Below, one piece after another: positions 18,728 to 27,452 of a stretch of DNA of 64,000 nucleotides. Made by a program: the position numbers and the translations under genes. The notes beneath the pieces are model-generated. The model was not told the origin of the DNA. It ran no database searches and saw only the letters and a list, made by a program, of their open reading frames with translations. Position 1 is the first letter of the stretch. Each line of letters starts with the position of its first letter. Source of the stretch: an uncultured Burkholderiales bacterium (lineage in GTDB: Bacteria > Pseudomonadota > Gammaproteobacteria > Burkholderiales > Burkholderiaceae_C); assembly GCA_903932865.1 (NCBI GenBank), contig CAIZHQ010000021.1, positions 16,903 through 80,902 on the forward strand, in the 5' to 3' direction.

Positions 18728-18845
18728 TGACTTTGCGGGACAGTTTTTTAGCTCTGCCCTGATCGGAATGACTTTGGGAGACAGATCTTGAGCTCTGTCC
18801 CCATCTGAATGACTTTGCGGGACAGATCTTGAGCTCTGTCCCCAA
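18726..18845. repeat. Three tandem 41-bp repeats with internal palindromes (REP-like)
   Basis: Units begin at 18726, 18767 and 18808 (AATGACTTTGCGGGACAG in copies 1 and 3, AATGACTTTGGGAGACAG in copy 2), giving an exact 41-bp period. Copies 2 and 3 carry a hairpin; in copy 3 GGGACAGA (18819-18826) pairs with TCTGTCCC (18835-18842). Copy 1 has diverged. The array fills the gap between two beta-oxidation genes. The GGGACAG...CTGTCCC core resembles elements spread by RAYT transposases in other proteobacteria (family knowledge); no transposase is present here. Confidence 0.9.
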
Positions 18846-18861
18846 CCAATGAAGAAACAAG

Positions 18862-19641
18862 ATGACCGCCCAACTGCTCAGCACCAGCGAAGGCCGGACC
18901 CTGGTCCTGACCCTCAGCAACCCGGAGTTTCGCAACGCCCTCGGACCCGAAATGTACGCCGCCGGGGTCGAAGCCCTGAGCGTGGCCGAATCGAACCCCG
19001 ATGTGCGCAGCGTCGTGATCACCGGGGCCAACGGCATCTTCAGCGCGGGTGGCAATTTGCAGCGCCTGCAAAACAACCGGCAGTTGCCCCCCGAGCACCA
19101 AGCCCAAAGCATCGAAGGCCTGCACAACTGGATCGAAGCCATCCGTACCTTTCCCAAGCCCGTGATCGCGGCAGTGGAAGGCCCTGCGGCCGGTGCCGGT
19201 TTCTCTTTGGCCCTGGCCTGCGACATGATCGTCGCAGCGCGCAACAGCGTGTTCGTGATGGCCTACAGCTCCATTGCCCTGTCGCCCGATGGTGGCGGCA
19301 GCTGGAGCCTGTCGCGTGCCGTGCCGCGCCAATTGGCCACCGAACTCCTGATGTGCGGTGAGCGCATCGGTGCCGAGCGCCTGCAGCAACTGGGCGTGGT
19401 CAACCGCCTGGCCGATGCCGGACAGTCCCTGCAGCTAGCCCTGGAACTGTCCGAACAACTCAACGCCCGGGCCCCCAACGCACTGGCGAGCATCAAGGAA
19501 CTGCTCAGCGACGCGGATGGGAGCAGCTTGAATGCGCAACTGGCGCGTGAGCGCAATGAATTTGTCAAAAACCTGCACCACCCCAACGCCGGCATTGGCA
19601 TTGGTGCGTTTTTGAACAAGCAAACACCCGACTACGAATAA
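18862..19641 (+). CDS. Enoyl-CoA hydratase/isomerase family protein
   Basis: A crotonase-fold protein of 259 residues. The oxyanion-hole blocks are GIFSAGGNLQRL and EGPAAGAGFSLALACDMI; the second catalytic region reads IALSPDGGGSWSLSRAVP, with Asp (SPDGG) where many isomerases and some hydratases have it. It would hydrate or isomerise enoyl-CoA. The ribosome-binding site is weak, so the repeat array just upstream may affect translation. It is 57 bp before the Crp/Fnr gene in the same direction. Confidence 0.9.
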   Translation: MTAQLLSTSEGRTLVLTLSNPEFRNALGPEMYAAGVEALSVAESNPDVRSVVITGANGIFSAGGNLQRLQNNRQLPPEHQAQSIEGLHNWIEAIRTFPKPVIAAVEGPAAGAGFSLALACDMIVAARNSVFVMAYSSIALSPDGGGSWSLSRAVPRQLATELLMCGERIGAERLQQLGVVNRLADAGQSLQLALELSEQLNARAPNALASIKELLSDADGSSLNAQLARERNEFVKNLHHPNAGIGIGAFLNKQTPDYE

Positions 19642-19698
19642 AGCGCCTGGTCCCCCAGGCGACAAAAACCCGATCATCAGTCACTCAAAGGACAGAGC

Positions 19699-20418
19699 AT
19701 GGACGAACCGATTCTGACAATGGAGGAAAGAGAGGCGATCAACAATGGTCGCTGGTTCTCCAGCCTTTCACCTTCACTTCGACACGACATACTTCGATGC
19801 GCTTACGTCAAACGACACAAAGACGGCGACATGCTTGCTGCCCGGGGCGATCCGCCCGAGCAGTGGATCGCCTGCGCCAAAGGGGCAGTGCGCGTGAGCT
19901 CGACCTCGGTGTCAGGCAAGCAGATCACCTTGACCTACGTGGAGCCGGGCATCTGGTTTGGCGATGTGTCGATCTTCGACGGAGATCGGCGCACACACGA
20001 CTGTTATGCGCACGGCGACACCACCACCTTGAACGTGGCCAAGGCCGACTTCAAGAAAATCCTGACGCAGCACGTCGAGTTTTACGACGCCATGCTGCGC
20101 CTGCATGCGCGGCGCATTCGCCAGCTCTATGGCTTGGTGGAAGACCTCAACACCCTGCCCTTGCGAGCGCGTCTGGCCAAGCAACTCAACCATTTGCTGC
20201 GCAGCTATGGGGTGCCGAGTTTGTCGGACGCCAAGGCGATTCGCATCAGCTTGCAATTGGCCCAGGAAGAACTGGCTCAGTTGCTGGGCGCATCTCGTCA
20301 GCGGGTCAACCAAGAACTCAAGCAGATGGAACGCGAACAAATCATCCGCATCGAGCCGGGCGGCCTGGTGGTGCTGGACCGCGACGCGCTGTTGTTGATC
20401 GTGAACGCGGACCACTGA
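19699..20418 (+). CDS. Crp/Fnr-family transcriptional regulator
   Basis: A 239-residue protein with an N-terminal cyclic-nucleotide-binding-like beta barrel (GDMLAARGDPPEQWIACAKGAVRVS, EPGIWFGDVSIFDG) and a C-terminal winged helix (QEELAQLLGASRQRVNQELKQMEREQII). It has no N-terminal Cys cluster of the Fnr type, so it is not an Fe-S oxygen sensor, and the ligand is unknown. The recognition helix contains ASRQRVNQEL. Its place inside the beta-oxidation cluster suggests that it regulates this locus. Shine-Dalgarno AAGGA 6 nt before ATG. Confidence 0.92.
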   Translation: MDEPILTMEEREAINNGRWFSSLSPSLRHDILRCAYVKRHKDGDMLAARGDPPEQWIACAKGAVRVSSTSVSGKQITLTYVEPGIWFGDVSIFDGDRRTHDCYAHGDTTTLNVAKADFKKILTQHVEFYDAMLRLHARRIRQLYGLVEDLNTLPLRARLAKQLNHLLRSYGVPSLSDAKAIRISLQLAQEELAQLLGASRQRVNQELKQMEREQIIRIEPGGLVVLDRDALLLIVNADH

Positions 20419-20442
20419 CGCGTTTGAACTTGTCTCTCCCGT

Positions 20443-20461
20443 CGGCCGCTTGGTGCGGCCG
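20443..20461. other. GC-rich hairpin between Crp-like gene and kinase gene
   Basis: CGGCCGC (20443-20449) pairs with GCGGCCG (20455-20461) around TTGGT, 22 bp before the kinase start. It has no T-run. It may attenuate or stabilise the transcript rather than terminate it. Confidence 0.4.
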
Positions 20462-20482
20462 GCCCACAGCCCGGGCTAACCC

Positions 20483-21568
20483 ATGAGTGCATTCGACCAT
20501 TTCGTGGGGACCCGGCCTGTCACGGGCACCCACGCCTTCGACATCCCTGCCTTGGAAGCCTGGCTCGGTGCCAGACTTACGGGCTTTGCAGGCCCCTTGA
20601 GCGTGGAAATGTTCAAAGGCGGCCAGTCCAACCCGACCTACAAACTCATCACCCCCTCGCGCCAATACGTGATGCGGGCCAAGCCCGGTCCCGTGGCCAA
20701 GTTGCTGCCTTCGGCCCACGCCATCGAGCGCGAATTTACGGTCATGAAAGGCCTGCATGGGACCGATGTGCCCGTAGCCCAAATGCATGTGCTGTGCGAC
20801 GATGAAGAGGTCATTGGGCGTGCGTTTTACGTCATGGAATTTGTGCAAGGTCGCGTGCTGTGGGACCAATCCTTGCCCGGCATGTCGCAGGCTGAGCGCG
20901 GCGCGATTTACGATGAAATGAACCGTGTGCTGGCCGCTCTGCACAAAGTGGACGTGGCCAAGCAAGGCCTGTCCAGTTACGGTAAACCGGGCAACTACAT
21001 CGAGCGCCAAATTGGCCGCTGGAGCAAGCAATACGCCGCCTCCATCACCCAGCCCATCCCCGAGATGGACCAGCTGATCGAGTGGCTGCCGAAAAACATC
21101 CCAGACAGCGCCAAAGACGAGTCCCTGGTCGGCATCGTGCACGGCGACTACCGCTTGGACAACCTGATGTTTCACCCCACCGAGGCGCGCGTGCTGGCCG
21201 TGCTCGATTGGGAACTGTCCACGCTGGGTCACCCACTGGCCGACTTCAGCTACCACTGCATGGCTTGGCACATCTCGCCCGGCACCTTCCGCGGCATTGG
21301 CGGACTGGACTTTGAAGCTTTGGGCATCCCGTCCGAGCAAGAATACATTCGCCGCTACTGCGAGCGCACGGGATTCACGACACCCGAAGTTTTGGCCAAA
21401 GATTGGAATTTTTATCTGGCCTACAACATGTTCCGAATTGCCGCGATTTTGCAAGGCATAGCCAAACGCGTCGAAGACGGCACAGCATCCAGCGAGCAAG
21501 CCAAAACCTCTGGTGCCGGTGCGCGCCCGATGGCCGAGTTGGCCTGGCAGTTCGCCTGCAAAGCCTGA
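20483..21568 (+). CDS. APH-type phosphotransferase (ACAD10/11 kinase-like, LvaA-like)
   Basis: A protein kinase-like aminoglycoside-phosphotransferase fold of 361 residues. Visible blocks are FKGGQSNPTYKL (nucleotide loop), VMRAKPG (ATP-binding Lys region), IEREFTVMKGL, the catalytic loop IVHGDYRLDNLMF and the metal-binding VLDWELSTLGHPLADFSY. Proteins with this signature are the N-terminal half of human ACAD10/ACAD11 and bacterial LvaA-like kinases, which phosphorylate the 4-hydroxyl of 4-hydroxyacyl-CoA. The next gene, 39 bp away, is an acyl-CoA dehydrogenase of the matching type, so the pair is a split version of that fusion. Specific substrate is inference. Confidence 0.85.
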   Translation: MSAFDHFVGTRPVTGTHAFDIPALEAWLGARLTGFAGPLSVEMFKGGQSNPTYKLITPSRQYVMRAKPGPVAKLLPSAHAIEREFTVMKGLHGTDVPVAQMHVLCDDEEVIGRAFYVMEFVQGRVLWDQSLPGMSQAERGAIYDEMNRVLAALHKVDVAKQGLSSYGKPGNYIERQIGRWSKQYAASITQPIPEMDQLIEWLPKNIPDSAKDESLVGIVHGDYRLDNLMFHPTEARVLAVLDWELSTLGHPLADFSYHCMAWHISPGTFRGIGGLDFEALGIPSEQEYIRRYCERTGFTTPEVLAKDWNFYLAYNMFRIAAILQGIAKRVEDGTASSEQAKTSGAGARPMAELAWQFACKA

Positions 21569-21607
21569 CCCCCCCTTTTTCGACCCATCACTTCAAGGAG
21601 ATAGACC

Positions 21608-22867
21608 ATGGATTTTGAATACACCCCCAAGGTCAAGGACATGCAGGCCCGCTTGTTGGCCTTCATGGACCAGCACATTTACCCCAATGAGGCGAGGTTC
21701 TTCGAAGAGATTGCCGAAAACCGCGCCAAAGGCAACGCCTGGGTGCCCACCAAAATTGTCGAGGAACTCAAGCCCAAGGCGTTGGCCGCCGGTTTGTGGA
21801 ACCTTTTTCTGCCCAAGTCGACACGCGCCCCACAAGGACTGTCCAATCTCGAATACGCCCCTCTGTGCGAGATCATGGGCCGCGTGCCCTTTGCGGCTGA
21901 AATCTTCAACTGCTCAGCGCCCGACACCGGCAACATGGAAACGCTGGAGCGCTATGCCAGCGAAAGCCTCAAAGACGAATGGCTGGAGCCTTTGTTGCGT
22001 GGTGAAATCCGCTCCGCTTTTTTGATGACCGAGCCCGATGTGGCCTCGTCCGATGCGACCAACATCGAATGTGAAATTCGCCGCGATGGCAACGAATACG
22101 TGATCAATGGCCGCAAGTGGTGGTCGTCCGGCGCGGGCGACCCACGCTGCGCGGTCTACATCGTCATGGGCAAGACCAACCCCGATGCCGGTCGCCATGA
22201 ACAACAATCCATGATCGTGGTGCCCGCCAATACACCCGGCATCACCGTGGTGCGTGCCCTGTCGGTCTTTGGTTACGACGATGCGCCGCATGGCCACATG
22301 GAAGTCGTGCTCAAGAACGTGCGTGTGCCAGCCGAAAACATTTTGCTGGGCGAAGGCCGTGGCTTTGAAATCGCACAAGGCCGCTTGGGCCCTGGCCGCA
22401 TCCACCACTGCATGCGCACCATCGGCATCGCCGAACGCGCCCTCGAGTTGATGTGCAAGCGCCTGAACGAACGCGTGGCCTTTGGCCGCGAAGTGGCCCG
22501 CCAGACCGTGTGGCAAGAGCGCATTGCCGAATCGCGCTGCATGATCGAGCAAGCCCGCTTGCTGACCCTCAAAGCCGCGCACATGATGGACACCGTGGGC
22601 AACAAAGTCGCCAAGGCCGAGATCGCCATGATCAAGATCGTGGCCCCCAACATGGCCTGCCAGATCATCGACTGGGCCATTCAGGCACACGGCGGTGGCG
22701 GCGTGTCGCAAGACTTCCCGCTGGCCTATGCCTACGCCCACCAGCGCACCTTGCGCTTAGCGGATGGTCCGGACGAAGTACACCGCAACTCGCTGGCCAA
22801 ACTGGAGCTGGCCAAGCAGTTGGCTTTGCCGGGCGACGTCCGCATGCCCGTCACGCGCGGCAGTTGA
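21608..22867 (+). CDS. Acyl-CoA dehydrogenase (ACAD10/11-like, LvaC-like)
   Basis: A flavoprotein of 419 residues. The FAD/substrate blocks are [63 protein letters not shown] and [21 protein letters not shown]; the end, [19 protein letters not shown], carries the DGPDEVH signature of ACAD10/11-type enzymes, where a typical MCAD has an EGT motif. With the upstream kinase it probably converts 4-phosphoacyl-CoA to enoyl-CoA rather than, or besides, plain dehydrogenation. AAGGAG lies 8 nt before ATG. Likely same operon as the kinase. Confidence 0.9.
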   Translation: MDFEYTPKVKDMQARLLAFMDQHIYPNEARFFEEIAENRAKGNAWVPTKIVEELKPKALAAGLWNLFLPKSTRAPQGLSNLEYAPLCEIMGRVPFAAEIFNCSAPDTGNMETLERYASESLKDEWLEPLLRGEIRSAFLMTEPDVASSDATNIECEIRRDGNEYVINGRKWWSSGAGDPRCAVYIVMGKTNPDAGRHEQQSMIVVPANTPGITVVRALSVFGYDDAPHGHMEVVLKNVRVPAENILLGEGRGFEIAQGRLGPGRIHHCMRTIGIAERALELMCKRLNERVAFGREVARQTVWQERIAESRCMIEQARLLTLKAAHMMDTVGNKVAKAEIAMIKIVAPNMACQIIDWAIQAHGGGGVSQDFPLAYAYAHQRTLRLADGPDEVHRNSLAKLELAKQLALPGDVRMPVTRGS

Positions 22868-22969
22868 TCCCCTGACCCGGTCAGGCCCGCAGCCAGCGGG
22901 CGCTGCCGGGCTGGTCACTCTGGGCGCCCACCGCCTGGCGCAGGAGCATGCCCCACCGGTGCTCAGTGC

Positions 22970-23956
22970 TCAGTGCACAGAACCAGCGGGCAAATCGGGC
23001 GGCAAGCCGGTGAACAAGGCAGCTGCGTCCACCGGGTCAAAGCGGTATTGCGCACCGCAAAAGTCGCAGCCCACTTCGACTTGGCCCTGCTCGGCAATGA
23101 TGCCTTCCACCTCTTCGGTGCCCAGGCTGCGGATCATGTTGCCCACGCGTTCGCGGTTGCAGCGGCAGGCAAAGCGCGGGCCCGTCTCGCCGATGAACGG
23201 CTCAAAACGCGCCAGCGGTTCCTCCCAATACAAGCGGTGCAGGATGGTTTCGGCATCCAGCCCCAGCAGCTCTTCGCGCTTGAGGCTTTTGGTCAGGATC
23301 GCGATGCGGCTGAAGTCTTCGCTTTGACCCAGCACCGACTCGCGCATCAACGAATCCACTTGGCCTGCCAGATTGCCCTCGCCTTCGATGGGCAAACGCT
23401 GAATCAACAAGCCCGCCGCCACCTTGTCGTCGGCCGCCAGCACCAGCACGGTGTCCAGCTGTTCGGACTGCAGCATGTAATGCTCCAGCACCTCGCTGAT
23501 GTTTTCCAGTTTTTCACCCCGGTTGCCAAACAAAGGCACCACGCCTTGGTAAGGCTGCTGACCCGGCAAACGGTCCTGCGGATCGAGTGTGATGGCACAA
23601 CGCCCTTCGTTGTTCACGTTCACCATCTGGCTCAGCGTCGCGTCGTCGGCCACCTCACCCACCTGGGTGCAGGTGGCGCGCAGGCTCAAATCCGGTTGCA
23701 CCTCGACCACGCCCAGCTTGACCGGGCCATCGCCAAAAATTTGCAACACCAAAGCGCCATTGAACTTGATGTTGCCCTGCATCAGCACGCCCGCCGCCGC
23801 CATCTCGCCCAGCAACTGGCGCACGGGCGCAGGGTAAGCGCCAGTCTCGGAGTTGGCAGCGCGGCGCGCCAGAATGTCTTGCCAGGCATCGGTCAGACGC
23901 ACCAGCATGCCGCGCACCGGCAGGCCTTCGAAAATGAATTTATGGAGTTCGGACAA
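22970..23956 (-). CDS. hslO: Hsp33 redox-regulated chaperone
   Basis: A 328-residue holdase activated by oxidation. The N-terminal domain has the Hsp33 core (VNVNNEGRCAITLDPQDRLPGQQPYQGVV). The redox zinc centre is intact: CRC in RFACRCNRERVGNM and, about 35 residues later, CDFC in VEVGCDFCGAQYRF, that is CxC and CxxC. These Cys bind Zn when reduced and form disulfides under oxidative stress. Slightly longer than E. coli Hsp33 (about 290). The gamma carbonic anhydrase gene lies upstream in the same direction, 66 bp away. Confidence 0.96.
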   Translation of the reverse strand: MSELHKFIFEGLPVRGMLVRLTDAWQDILARRAANSETGAYPAPVRQLLGEMAAAGVLMQGNIKFNGALVLQIFGDGPVKLGVVEVQPDLSLRATCTQVGEVADDATLSQMVNVNNEGRCAITLDPQDRLPGQQPYQGVVPLFGNRGEKLENISEVLEHYMLQSEQLDTVLVLAADDKVAAGLLIQRLPIEGEGNLAGQVDSLMRESVLGQSEDFSRIAILTKSLKREELLGLDAETILHRLYWEEPLARFEPFIGETGPRFACRCNRERVGNMIRSLGTEEVEGIIAEQGQVEVGCDFCGAQYRFDPVDAAALFTGLPPDLPAGSVH

Positions 23957-24022
23957 AGTGCAATCAACAGCCCCGTGGGGCCGATCCTCAAAAGTTAAAA
24001 AGCGTTGGGTCTGGCCAAAAAA

Positions 24023-24547
24023 TCAGCTGATTTTTTTCAGGCCGGCCTTGAAGCGGCGGGCATTTTCCACATAGTGGCGGGCGCTTTGGCGCAAGCCTTC
24101 TATTTGCTCGGGGCTGAGTTCACGCACCACCTTGGCGGGCGTGCCCATGATCATCGAGCCATCAGGGAACTCCTTGCCCTCGGTCACCAAAGAGCCCGCG
24201 CCCACCAGGCAATTCTTGCCAATCTTCGCACCGTTGAGCACCACCGCGCCGATGCCGATCAGCGACTCGTCGCCAATCGTGCAGCCGTGCAGCATGACCA
24301 TATGGCCCACCGTGACGTGCTTGCCCACCTTGATCGGTTTGCCGTGGTCGGCATGCATCACGCTGCCATCCTGGATGTTGCTGCCCTCGCCGATCTCAAT
24401 CGTCTCGGTGTCGCCCCGCACCGTCACGCCAAACCAAACACTGGCATCGGCCGCGATCTTGACCGCGCCCATGACCTGCGCGTTGTCGGCCACCCAGGCG
24501 GTCTCGGCGAGTTCGGGGGTTTGATCATCCAGTTGGTAAATGGCCAT
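24023..24547 (-). CDS. Gamma carbonic anhydrase family protein
   Basis: A left-handed beta-helix hexapeptide-repeat protein of 174 residues, related to YrdA/PaaY. Repeats run through [75 protein letters not shown]. The three metal-binding His are in MHADHG and GHMVMLHGC. It may hydrate CO2 or act as a thioesterase, and many homologues have no proven activity. AGGAG lies 6 nt before ATG. An A/T-rich palindrome (AAAAAATCAGCTGATTTTTT) spans its stop codon and could be a weak terminator. Confidence 0.92.
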   Translation of the reverse strand: MAIYQLDDQTPELAETAWVADNAQVMGAVKIAADASVWFGVTVRGDTETIEIGEGSNIQDGSVMHADHGKPIKVGKHVTVGHMVMLHGCTIGDESLIGIGAVVLNGAKIGKNCLVGAGSLVTEGKEFPDGSMIMGTPAKVVRELSPEQIEGLRQSARHYVENARRFKAGLKKIS

Positions 24548-24633
24548 GGCGGTCTCCTGTCGGTTAGGTCTTCTTGAAAACCTACAATTGTAGGGATGCC
24601 CACACCCCGCCGTGGGCGCTGCCAGCGATCACC

Positions 24634-25410
24634 ATGCACACCCTGCGCTCCGCCGCCCTGCGCCCTTGGACGCAAACCGACCCGAACCTCAAGGCCCAGG
24701 CCACGTTGGCACTGGACCTGAGCCTGCCCGTGGGCGCGGACGACACCCTGCAAGCCCCCAGCTCAGGCCCCGGCCGGTCAGACCGTCCCGCACTGGTGCC
24801 GCACACCCAGCTCAAAGCCAAATCCATGGCCACGTCCGAGGGCCGGGCCATGCTGGTGCACTCGGTTGCGCACATCGAGCTCAACGCCATCGACCTGGCG
24901 CTCGACGTGGTCTGGCGCTTTGCGGGCATGCCCGAAGCTTTTTACACCGACTGGGTGCGCATTGCCCAAGAAGAAGCCAAACACTTCTGTCTGCTGCGCC
25001 AGCACTTGCTGGACATGGGGTTTGACTATGGTGATTTTCCAGCCCACAACACGCTGTGGGACATGGCCGAGCGCACCCAGGCCGACATCCTGGCGCGCAT
25101 CGGCATCGTGCCGCGCACCATGGAAGCGCGGGGCCTCGACGCCTCGCCCGGTGTCAAAAACAAGCTGGTCAGCGTGGGCGACCACCGGGCGGGTGAGATC
25201 CTGGACATCATCTTGCAAGACGAAATCGGCCACGTGGCCGCAGGCAACCGCTGGTACCGTTACCTGTGCGACAAGCGCGGCTTGGATCCGGTGCACACCT
25301 ACGCCGAGCTGATCGCGCAATACGACGCCCCCAAACTGCGCCCGCCCTTCAACATGGCGGCGCGGCGGTTGGCTGGATTTGAAGAGGCGGAATTGGACGC
25401 CCTGCGCTAA
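24634..25410 (+). CDS. DUF455 ferritin-like protein
   Basis: An all-helical ferritin-like protein of about 258 residues (ATG 24634). Metal-ligand patterns are present: HSVAHIELNAIDLALD, IAQEEAKHFCLLRQHL and ILQDEIGHVAAGNRWY, giving E/H pairs for a diiron site as in MiaE-related proteins. The DUF455 family has no agreed function; a tRNA-hydroxylase-like or other oxidase role is possible. It is divergent from the gamma carbonic anhydrase and its stop overlaps the xerD stop by 4 bp on the opposite strand. Confidence 0.88.
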   Translation: MHTLRSAALRPWTQTDPNLKAQATLALDLSLPVGADDTLQAPSSGPGRSDRPALVPHTQLKAKSMATSEGRAMLVHSVAHIELNAIDLALDVVWRFAGMPEAFYTDWVRIAQEEAKHFCLLRQHLLDMGFDYGDFPAHNTLWDMAERTQADILARIGIVPRTMEARGLDASPGVKNKLVSVGDHRAGEILDIILQDEIGHVAAGNRWYRYLCDKRGLDPVHTYAELIAQYDAPKLRPPFNMAARRLAGFEEAELDALR

Positions 25411-26315
25411 CCGCGCGGGTGGTGTTGCGTGTGCAGCGCCTTGAGCCGCTCGCGTGCCACATGGGTGTAAATGGTGGTGGTCGAGATGTCGGCGTGGCCC
25501 AGCAGCATCTGCACGGCGCGCAAGTCGGCCCCATGGTTGAGCAAATGCGTGGCGAAAGCATGGCGCAAGGTGTGCGGAGACAGGGGCGCGGTGATGCCCG
25601 CTTCGATGGCGTAACGCTTGACCAAACTCCAGAACATGACGCGTGACATGGCTGTGCCGGGTGTGCTGCCGCTGGTGGTGACAAACAGGTCTTCGGTTTG
25701 CCGCTTGCCCAACATGGCCGGTCTGGCCTGAGCCAAGTAGCGCTGCAACCATTCACGCGCCTCTTCGCCAAAAGGCACCAGGCGTTCTTTGCTGCCCTTG
25801 CCCATGATGCGCAGCACCCCCTCGTTGAGCGAGACATGCAGGGTTTTCAGACTCACCAGCTCGCTGACACGCAAGCCACTGGCGTACATCAGCTCCAGCA
25901 TGGCGCGGTCACGCAGGCCAAGATGTGTGGCCACGTCGGGTGCAGACAACAACGCATCGACCTGCGCCTCGCCCAAAGTTTTGGGCACGCGCAAGGCCTG
26001 TTTGGCGGCCAGCATCCGCAAGGTGGGATCGGATTGAACCAGGCGTTCACGCAGCGCCCAGCGAAAAAAACGCTTGAACACGGTGAGCCTGCGGTTGGCC
26101 GATGTCGCCTTGGTTTGGCCATGGCGATCGGCAAAGTAAGCCTGCAGGTGGTGTTCTTCGGTCGCCACCAGCGCCAGCCTGTGCGTCACAAACAGCCAAG
26201 TGGCGAAGAGGGACAGATCGAGACGGTAAGCCGACAAGGTATTGGCGGACAGTCCGTCCTCCAGCCAGAGGGCCTCGGCAAATCGGTCGATGGCGCTCTG
26301 GCTGGCCTCGTGCAT
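25407..26315 (-). CDS. xerD: Tyrosine recombinase XerD
   Basis: Site-specific recombinase that, with XerC, resolves chromosome dimers at dif. It has 302 residues: an N-terminal SAM-like domain (IDRFAEALWLEDGLSANTLSAYRLDLSLFATWL) and the catalytic domain with R in MYASGLRVSELVSL, K in GKGSKERLVPFGEEA, HxxR in PHTLRHAFATHLLNHGADLRAVQMLLGHADISTTTIYTHVA (Tyr nucleophile in IYTH). This full set marks a true Xer rather than a phage integrase. No dif site was recognised in the window. FtsK-dependent regulation is family knowledge. Confidence 0.96.
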   Translation of the reverse strand: MHEASQSAIDRFAEALWLEDGLSANTLSAYRLDLSLFATWLFVTHRLALVATEEHHLQAYFADRHGQTKATSANRRLTVFKRFFRWALRERLVQSDPTLRMLAAKQALRVPKTLGEAQVDALLSAPDVATHLGLRDRAMLELMYASGLRVSELVSLKTLHVSLNEGVLRIMGKGSKERLVPFGEEAREWLQRYLAQARPAMLGKRQTEDLFVTTSGSTPGTAMSRVMFWSLVKRYAIEAGITAPLSPHTLRHAFATHLLNHGADLRAVQMLLGHADISTTTIYTHVARERLKALHTQHHPRG

Positions 26316-26324
26316 GGACTGGAA

Positions 26325-27299
26325 TCAGTCCAGCTTGAGTTTTTGTTGGTCCACGACTTTCTTGTAGACCTCGAACTCGGCCTTGATCTGGGCCGTGAAC
26401 TCTTCAGGCGTGTTGGCCACCACCAAAGAGCCTGTGTCGTTGATGCGCTTGGTCACGCCCGGCTCTTGCAGGGCCTTTTTCACGCCCGCGCTGATCTTGT
26501 CGACCACCTCTTTGGGCAAGTTCTTGGGGCCCAGGATGCCGTAGTAAGCCATGCGGTTGACGGGCTCTAAGCCGATTTCCTTGAAGGTGGGCACATTGGG
26601 AAGCTGCGAAAGGCGCTGAGGCGCGGCCACCACGATGGGCACCAATCGGCCCGATTGGATGAAGGGCAGGGCCGAGGGCAGGTTGTCAAAAATGATCGGC
26701 ACCTGACCGGCCACGGTGTCGTTGAGGGCCGGGCCTGCGCCCCGGTAAGGGATGTGGGTGATGAACACACCCGCCAGGCTCTTCCACAACTCGGTCTGCA
26801 GGTGGCCGATGCCGCCCGTGCCCGAGGAGGCGTAGGAGTATTTACCGGGGTTCTTCTTCAACTCGGCCACAAAACCCGCGTAGTCCTTGGCCGGAAAGCT
26901 GGGGTGCACCGCGATCACATTGGGTGTGGCCGCAATGTTGATGATGGGCGTGAAGTCGGTCAGGACGTTGTACGGAATCTTGGGGTTGATGGCCGGGTTG
27001 GCAGCCGTGGTCGACACGGTGGCCATGCCCAGGTTGTAGCCATCGGGCGCAGCGCGTACGGTTTCGGTCGCGCCCACCACGCCACCACCACCGGCCTTGT
27101 TCTCAACGATCACGCTTTGGCCCAGGGCTTTGCCCAGCGGCTCAGCGATGACGCGGGCCACGATGTCGGTCGTGCCACCGGGCGCAAACGGCACCTGCAA
27201 CCGAATGGTTTTGGTGGGATAGGACTGGGCCCACACCGATCCGCTGGCCAATACGGTGACGGCCAAACCGGCTGCAGAAAACAAACTACGTCGCTTCAT
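26325..27299 (-). CDS. Bug-family tripartite tricarboxylate transporter receptor (copy 1)
   Basis: A periplasmic solute-binding protein of 324 residues. The signal peptide is [20 protein letters not shown] ending near VWAQ; the mature part begins [24 protein letters not shown], the Bug signature, followed by [13 protein letters not shown] and [14 protein letters not shown]. Bug receptors bind carboxylates and similar acids and normally feed TctAB, which is not in this window. ATG 27299 has AAAGGAG upstream; the open frame continuing 1 kb upstream is an artefact (antisense of the AEC transporter). Ligand is unknown. Confidence 0.93.
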   Translation of the reverse strand: MKRRSLFSAAGLAVTVLASGSVWAQSYPTKTIRLQVPFAPGGTTDIVARVIAEPLGKALGQSVIVENKAGGGGVVGATETVRAAPDGYNLGMATVSTTAANPAINPKIPYNVLTDFTPIINIAATPNVIAVHPSFPAKDYAGFVAELKKNPGKYSYASSGTGGIGHLQTELWKSLAGVFITHIPYRGAGPALNDTVAGQVPIIFDNLPSALPFIQSGRLVPIVVAAPQRLSQLPNVPTFKEIGLEPVNRMAYYGILGPKNLPKEVVDKISAGVKKALQEPGVTKRINDTGSLVVANTPEEFTAQIKAEFEVYKKVVDQQKLKLD

Positions 27300-27452
27300 T
27301 TGATAAAACTCCTTTAAAGATCGCACATGATAGGCAAAAAATGGGGCCCGGCGTGAGGGGGGAAACCCACAAAGCCCTGACACCGCGCAAGGGGGCATTG
27401 CGGGTGAGAGCCACACCTGAAGAACACTCACACACTCGGTTATCCTAGCCCA

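Noticed and set aside
24017..24037. A/T palindrome at the gamma carbonic anhydrase stop as a firm terminator
   Set aside because: The stem is mostly A-T pairs with no GC core, so it is weak evidence; mentioned only in the gene entry.
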